Below, in pieces: positions 59,309 through 64,000 of a stretch of 64,000 bases of DNA; position 1 is the first letter of the stretch; each line of letters starts with the position of its first letter. The DNA is taken from NCBI GenBank assembly GCA_020881915.1, contig JAJFPB010000001.1, positions 2,790,001 to 2,854,000 on the forward strand, read 5' to 3'. This DNA is from Paramyrothecium sp. XJ0827. Its lineage: Eukaryota > Ascomycota > Sordariomycetes > Hypocreales > Stachybotryaceae. The notes beneath the pieces are model-generated. The model was not told the DNA's origin, did not search any database, and worked only from the letters and a program-made list of their open reading frames with translations. The position numbers were made by a program, and so were the translations under genes.

Positions 59309-59455
59309 ATGTGCAACTGGACTATCACAGAGTCTTACTCCTTCTGCGGATGCACAGTGGTGCGAAAGGAGAAAAAGCCCGGCTGCCGCTGCGACACCAA
59401 CGTGCCAATGTCGCAAAAATATGAAGGACCTTGTCCCCGCCATGCGGGCAATTAG
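59309..59455 (+). CDS. 48-residue cysteine-rich protein
   Basis: An ATG (CAACCATG context) opens a 49-codon frame with stop. It contains six Cys (positions 2, 13, 15, 26, 28 and 42) plus His45. Two CxC pairs, CGC and CRC, sit in a basic middle (VRKEKKPGCRC), and the tail is CPRHAGN. There is no signal peptide, so this is not a classical secreted effector. The pattern suggests a small zinc-binding fold. It shares the Met-Cys start and early Cys pair with the 183-residue protein at 13204-13755. The promoter, leader intron and CA-rich leader support a real transcript. A GT about 3 bp after the stop could also be a splice donor, which would make the ORF an exon of a longer protein. No family is recognised. 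Confidence 0.5.
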   Translation: MCNWTITESYSFCGCTVVRKEKKPGCRCDTNVPMSQKYEGPCPRHAGN

Positions 59456-60652
59456 TAGGTCCGTCACTACCTTCTTCCTCCCATCTCCTCGAGGTGGTTC
59501 TCCCTTTGCGTCGACCCGTGAAGCGGAACGGCGACCGCTTTCGTTCCAATAGCTGAAGCATGCTGACAACTCCTTAAAGCGACCCGAAGGCCGACGTGAT
59601 CCTGCCAAAGAGGGGCCACAAGCTCTGAGCTTCCCACATCACCCGTGGCTTGAAGCTATGGCCATGCGTCCTCTTGTGGCAGTATCCCTGCGCCGGTCAA
59701 ACCCCCACATGAGATCTCGCTGTCTTGTTCGATCATTAGAACGGACCGTCATTGCTATACATTCACGGTCAACGTCTCGCAAGAGAACCTCATTTTGTCT
59801 TCTTATTCACTCGTTTACTCAACTTCATTTCACTATTCTCTTTTTCCCCTTTTTACTTTCTTCTTCTACAACTGCTCTTTCTTGCTAATGTTCTGAGTTG
59901 TGTCATTCCCTTGGGCGCTGTCTAAATGGACACAGGGGCGGGATCTATGGTCGATGGGGACACTGCTGTAAGAGAGAAGGATGAGGAACGAGGTCTGAAG
60001 CGTCAAGGCGAGGCGGGAAGGAGCGGCGCGGCAGTGGTCGGGCGTTGGCAGCCCCTTTGGAACTTTGGATCCCTTCGCAAACCAGGTGGCTCCCTGTTTT
60101 AGTTTTTTTCTTCTTTTTTTCTTAGCAACCGTCAATCTCTACTTTCACTTCTTCCCCTGACTACGTTCTGTGGTGGCTTTGAGCATACGATTTGCCGGTG
60201 TCTGCCTAGGGATTGGTGAAGTGTGACGCGGCTATTACATCGGCCTGCCGCCGTGCATACTAACGACACCGCCCGGCCAGTTATGCGGCCGGCCGCGACC
60301 CGCAATATCACCTCACACTCAACCAACAGCCATGACAGGCCACCAATTGCACGCATGCGCGAAAAGTTGCGTGTTGGGAAAAAAAGCGTAATTTTCTTCC
60401 TGCACTTCGTTCTCCAGTACCCATTGGAATGGGGCCAAGGCAGCTATGATCCTGTCGGTGCAAACACACCGAACATGCACGCAATTTGGGTATTCGGACT
60501 ACCGGGGGGGGGCGGGATACAAGTGTGGATCCTTCGGGCCGTACCCACTAGAAACGACACCCATGTCTCTTCCCTTCTTGTTTCTACCTTGGCTTGCTGT
60601 CCGCCCATTTCGGGTCCCCGCGTCTGGGATGCGCAAGGATTCTCTCTCCAAA
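59456..60652. other. Intergenic region
   Basis: 3' flank of the micro-gene and unassigned sequence. A T-rich run (60100-60122, minus poly-A/Lys-coding) makes the frame at 60135-59866 look basic, but it is not called. I see nothing else. Confidence 0.4.
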
Positions 60653-60990
60653 TCAGTATCGTCTCATTCTCTCAGAGAAGAACTTGAATAGACCCATTTT
60701 TTCGAGCTCGGATTGGATGGACTGTGCCGCTGCAGTCATGCTCTCTTCCAGCGCCCGGACATCTAGCAAGCCGGCCTCGATGGTAGCACACTGGGAACGG
60801 TACATTGAATAACTTGCTCATAAGTTTGGGACTTGGATTCCTTTTCCCGAGTTTGATCCCAATCATCCTTCGCCCCTGTTGACCTCGTCAAAGAGGTCAA
60901 TCTTGGTGACCGGTCTCGTCCAGTGAGCAATTAGTCGAAAATAGAAACAACCTATTCTTGGAGCCTGAAACGAGGCTCAAAGTTTGTGAG
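60653..60990 (-). pseudogene. Frame-shifted gene relic, unknown family
   Basis: On the minus strand three frames give consecutive protein-like pieces: LIAHWTRPVTKIDLFDEVNR (about 60940-60880), DDWDQTREKESKSQTYEQVI (about 60868-60810), then a 50-codon frame 60805-60653 with ATIEAGLLDVRALEESMTAA and LEKMGLFKFFSERMRRY before a stop. Two single-base shifts (near 60870 and 60808) would join them. This reads as the 3' end of a decayed gene, or one hit by sequencing errors. The family is not recognised. Confidence 0.3.
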
Positions 60991-61215
60991 GCCTTTTCCG
61001 GCCACCGCAAGTCGTGATCAGTCGCAATATCCACAAGATACGGGCAGGTCATTTTCTCTGCGGCGTAGCGGTTTGGCTGTCGGCCGCGGGGAACTGGCTG
61101 TCGCACCCTCTCCTTCCTTCGCACGTCCCTCAGCAGTGCACAGTGTTATGGATGAGGCGTGTGCATACATACCCCACGCATGCATTTATGTTGCATCATG
61201 TGATGGGGCCTATGT

Positions 61216-61848
61216 CTAGGAGCGAACGTGTGGGAAAGGGTGGGAGCAAGGAGCACGGACGGGGGAATGAGGGGCGTGTAGATGGATTAGTAGATGCTGG
61301 GGGCGAAGGAAGGGCATGTACCAGGATACCATTCCCACTGGCTCGGATAGCACGTTCAGCAGCAACATCCTGTTGGGGCCATGGAACATAGAAATAAAGA
61401 AAACGGCGTTCGTAAGGGGGTAGATCATCCACCTGCTGAAACACCGTGGTTCTAATTCCAGCCAATGGGTGTTGCGAGCTGGGCAGTTCCTGCAGTGGTT
61501 GGTCCAGGCGACTGAACATGCAAATCGCTGAAGAATGCGGCTCTGCCCGCTCATTCGATGAAACGCTGAGATGACAGACATGCCTCGGGGTCCAAAATAA
61601 CGAAACGTTGGCTGTGCAAACCGCATGCCGCGCCAAATAAGCAGAAGACTGAGCCAACTTGGAGAAATGATGACCACAGGGGGTGTCGATTGCCTGGCAA
61701 CATCAGCAAGATCCGCTACTACTTCCGCAGTGTTCCGAGGGAGTACCAGAGTGCAGGAAGTGAAATTTGCATGAGCCAGGTCACTCTTACTCGCGTCTTC
61801 GGCCCTAGGCTTGCATCTGCGACGGTGGTCCAATGGCTGCCTCATCAC
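61216..61848 (-). CDS. Unrecognised ORF (210 codons)
   Basis: A long minus-strand frame with MMRQPLDHRRRCK at the start and TAEVVADLADVARQSTPPVV early on. An overlapping second frame (61657-61196) also looks partly protein-like (DDLPPYERRFLYFYVPWPQQ). The two may be pieces of one broken gene upstream of the relic at 60.65-60.99 kb, or chance frames. No domain, promoter or splice support. Confidence 0.2.
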   Translation of the reverse strand: MMRQPLDHRRRCKPRAEDASKSDLAHANFTSCTLVLPRNTAEVVADLADVARQSTPPVVIISPSWLSLLLIWRGMRFAQPTFRYFGPRGMSVISAFHRMSGQSRILQRFACSVAWTNHCRNCPARNTHWLELEPRCFSRWMIYPLTNAVFFISMFHGPNRMLLLNVLSEPVGMVSWYMPFLRPQHLLIHLHAPHSPVRAPCSHPFPHVRS

Positions 61849-62120
61849 ACGTCTGACTCACTTGGCCTAAGAAATGAGTGAACCAACACGTAGGTTTGGG
61901 CTGTAGGTTCTCCCGCTGCGTGTGTTTCCCGGTCGTTCGATGTGGGCTGTTGACATGCCTGCAGCTCGTGCAGCGAAGATGTTCGACGCCCTTCGGGAAG
62001 CATTCTCTATCGGGTGCATGCAAAGCGGCTACCGCCCGCGTGCATGAACGGGTACGTGCGTCATTGTCGCGGCTGTAGGACGGTTGTTTCACGGTCCGCG
62101 ACGGTCTTGTGCATTGCCAT

Positions 62121-62236
62121 GTGACGTGACGTGACGTGCTGTAGCGAACAGGGCATTTACCTGGGATGCGAGAGGTGCAAGGAACACGAGGAGGGACGGC
62201 AAACGGCGACGGCGACGGCGACGGTAACGGCAGCGG
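62121..62236. repeat. TGACG and GGCGAC short tandem repeats
   Basis: 62121-62138 is GTGACGTGACGTGACGTG, a tandem TGACG repeat. 62196-62236 is a run of CGGCGACGGCGACGGTAACGG. Both are in non-coding or doubtful frames. Confidence 0.7.
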
Positions 62237-63891
62237 GTCGATCCCGCCGCTAGCCCGTCGCCGTTGGCCGGAGCTAAGGCAGGTGCCTACCCAGTCTACG
62301 CTACAGCGCACGGGGCAGGTAGGTGCGGGTAGCTGGGGTCAGGGCAGGTACGGGTATGCTCCCTCTTTCCCAATACGGCAACAAGATCAGAAGTTTATTC
62401 AACGCCATTCCTCGAGACTCTTCCCTCGGTCAACTCCCTACTACCTACGGTGCCTTAGCCACCGTACACTATCGTCGTGCGTGGCCTAAAAACAGCAATC
62501 CGAGGTGTTCACGAGACAGACTGATTCTAGGTGACTCACGAGCTGTCAGCTGCCCAAACGTCTGGTTGTCGTGTACGCTGCCTGGACAGCGAGCCATCGA
62601 TGGCTTGTCCTTGGTTAGCTAGTCTACTACGTCCAGGGTTCTGCAACCCGCAGGAATCTACCGTTGCACCCGGGCACGCGACATGCCATAGACAAGTTGG
62701 TCAGGCAGAAAATCGATAGCAGAGCGGGACCCTGCTAGGCGCCTAATCAATCGAATAGTCTGCTTCCGAGTCACTCACCGTGATCTTCAATCGCTTGTTG
62801 GCTGAACCCTCACCCCCTCCCTCCGTCCCCGGGCTCAAACTCCGTGCAACGCCATGATTAGGCCTGCGACAGAACACCGAATAGAAACTCACGGCGTCCG
62901 GCTGGGCTCCTCTCCGCCGGACCCTACATGCCCTGCAAGAGGTGCCTGGAGTCCGTCCAGGAACCTCGACCTAATGCACTGCGCCCACGTTGCATGTGCC
63001 TTGCATAGCACCAGGAGCTGCGCTGCGCCACGGGACCTGTAAGGCGCTCTGCAGACAATTTTTCTGCAGATTCAGAAGTGACCTGCCCACGGCGCGGCCA
63101 ACAAGTGCAATGACAGGTTCACAATGCACCACGGATTCTCTCAGCCCTTCCGAGCTAAAGCACAATTCGGGCCCCCGAAGCGACCTCCCCGTCAGATCCC
63201 CTGATCCAACCAAGCCATCTTGATGCATCCTTACGGGCAATCAGGATTAGACGGATCTACATATATTTTCTCCCTGGGTTGTACTCAAAGGGGTGGCTCC
63301 ACAAGCACATTGCTGATTTCGCTGTCGTAGCGTTTTCTATACCGCAGATAGAATCGCTGCTGGTGCCTGGCCAGACCCTTGCAGCTCCCCTCGCACCCCG
63401 GCCGTCGCAGAAATCGTCATTTCCAGCCCTACCAGCCATTGTCCAATCAAGACGTCATGACGTACAACACACTAGTTTTCCTTCCCTCCATTTGTTTCTG
63501 CGAGTGCGACCCCTCCTCTTCGCTTCTATCTCACTAATCTTGGCGGAATCCAGTGCTTGACCGCATTGGTCCTCGTGTGAGCCAACAACGAAATGGAATA
63601 CCATCAAGCGCGGAATGCGTCACAACTTCAATAAACCTGTACATCCGTTGGTTGGGGCCCTATCACTGGTTTTAGGCAGCTGGTCCACAGGGCCAGCTGT
63701 GATAACGGGGAATAGGCCCCTGGCAGCCGGTTGTACCTCATGATGATATAGCAACCAGCCTCATCTTACGCACAAATTAAGGTCTTCGCTAGATAGGTAC
63801 TTCACTTGTCAAACAGATGCTGCAGATAGGCCAATCCATTTTGATCGAACGAGAAAGCTCCGCCTCCATCACCACCGCTCCCTCCGCTCCC
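62237..63891. other. Intergenic region to the right edge
   Basis: No gene supported. AGGTAGGT/GGCAGGTACGGG repeats occur at 62280-62350. The sequence from 63840 is CTCC-rich, as before a fungal start codon. Confidence 0.35.
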
Positions 63892-64000
63892 ATGCAATTT
63901 CAATTTGAACAACGGTAAGATTCTTGCAACCCCTTCCCCTTGACGGAAAGCATCGCCACTGCCCAAGGACTGCCAAGCCTATTGATATTGTACACACGTT
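63892..64000 (+). CDS. Possible first exon of a gene running off the window
   Basis: ATGCAATTTCAATTTGAACA opens eight codons and is followed by a GTAAGATT splice donor at 63915, with a CTCC-rich leader upstream. If real it is a 23-nt first exon whose remainder lies beyond the edge. The evidence is only the donor and the leader composition. Confidence 0.15.

Overview
The window reads as nuclear DNA of a filamentous ascomycete, most likely a sordariomycete. Genes are split by short introns (about 50-100 bp) with GTRNGT donors, CTRAC-type branch points and YAG acceptors. The families are those of filamentous fungi: Spa2 polarity protein, Ssb-type ribosome-associated Hsp70, Psg1-like Golgi/ER membrane protein, F-box proteins and a glutamate carboxypeptidase II homologue. 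No bacterial operon structure, rRNA, intact tRNA or CRISPR array was seen. All protein identities come from reading the translations; no database search was possible.

Layout. 0.9-14 kb: Spa2 (+), a UDP-glycosyltransferase (-), a JmjN/JmjC protein (+), a Psg1-like protein (-) and a small Cys-containing protein (-). 14.6-22 kb: an accessory, partly AT-rich block. It holds a broken superfamily-1 helicase locus whose C-terminal block lies ahead of its ATPase block, a 12-bp minisatellite and a second eroded copy of part of the same locus. 22.4-31 kb: Ssb Hsp70 (-), an atypical SDR/epimerase (-) and a two-transmembrane protein (-) carrying an in-frame TAG. 31.8-45 kb: F-box/propeller protein (+), SprT-like metalloprotease (+), MFS transporter (-) and M28 peptidase (+); the last two are divergent across 1.8 kb. 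46-48 kb: a possible small multi-exon gene (-) and an F-box-like protein (-). 48-64 kb: gene-poor, with a conserved-looking small protein at 51.9 kb, a 48-residue cysteine-rich ORF at 59.3 kb that has its own TATA box and leader intron, and several frame-shifted fragments that read as gene relics.

The genes form no obvious pathway or biosynthetic cluster. They are housekeeping or single-copy loci separated by accessory sequence. The points most worth following are the cysteine-rich micro-gene at 59.3 kb, the scrambled helicase locus with an intact promoter, and the TAG-interrupted membrane protein gene.
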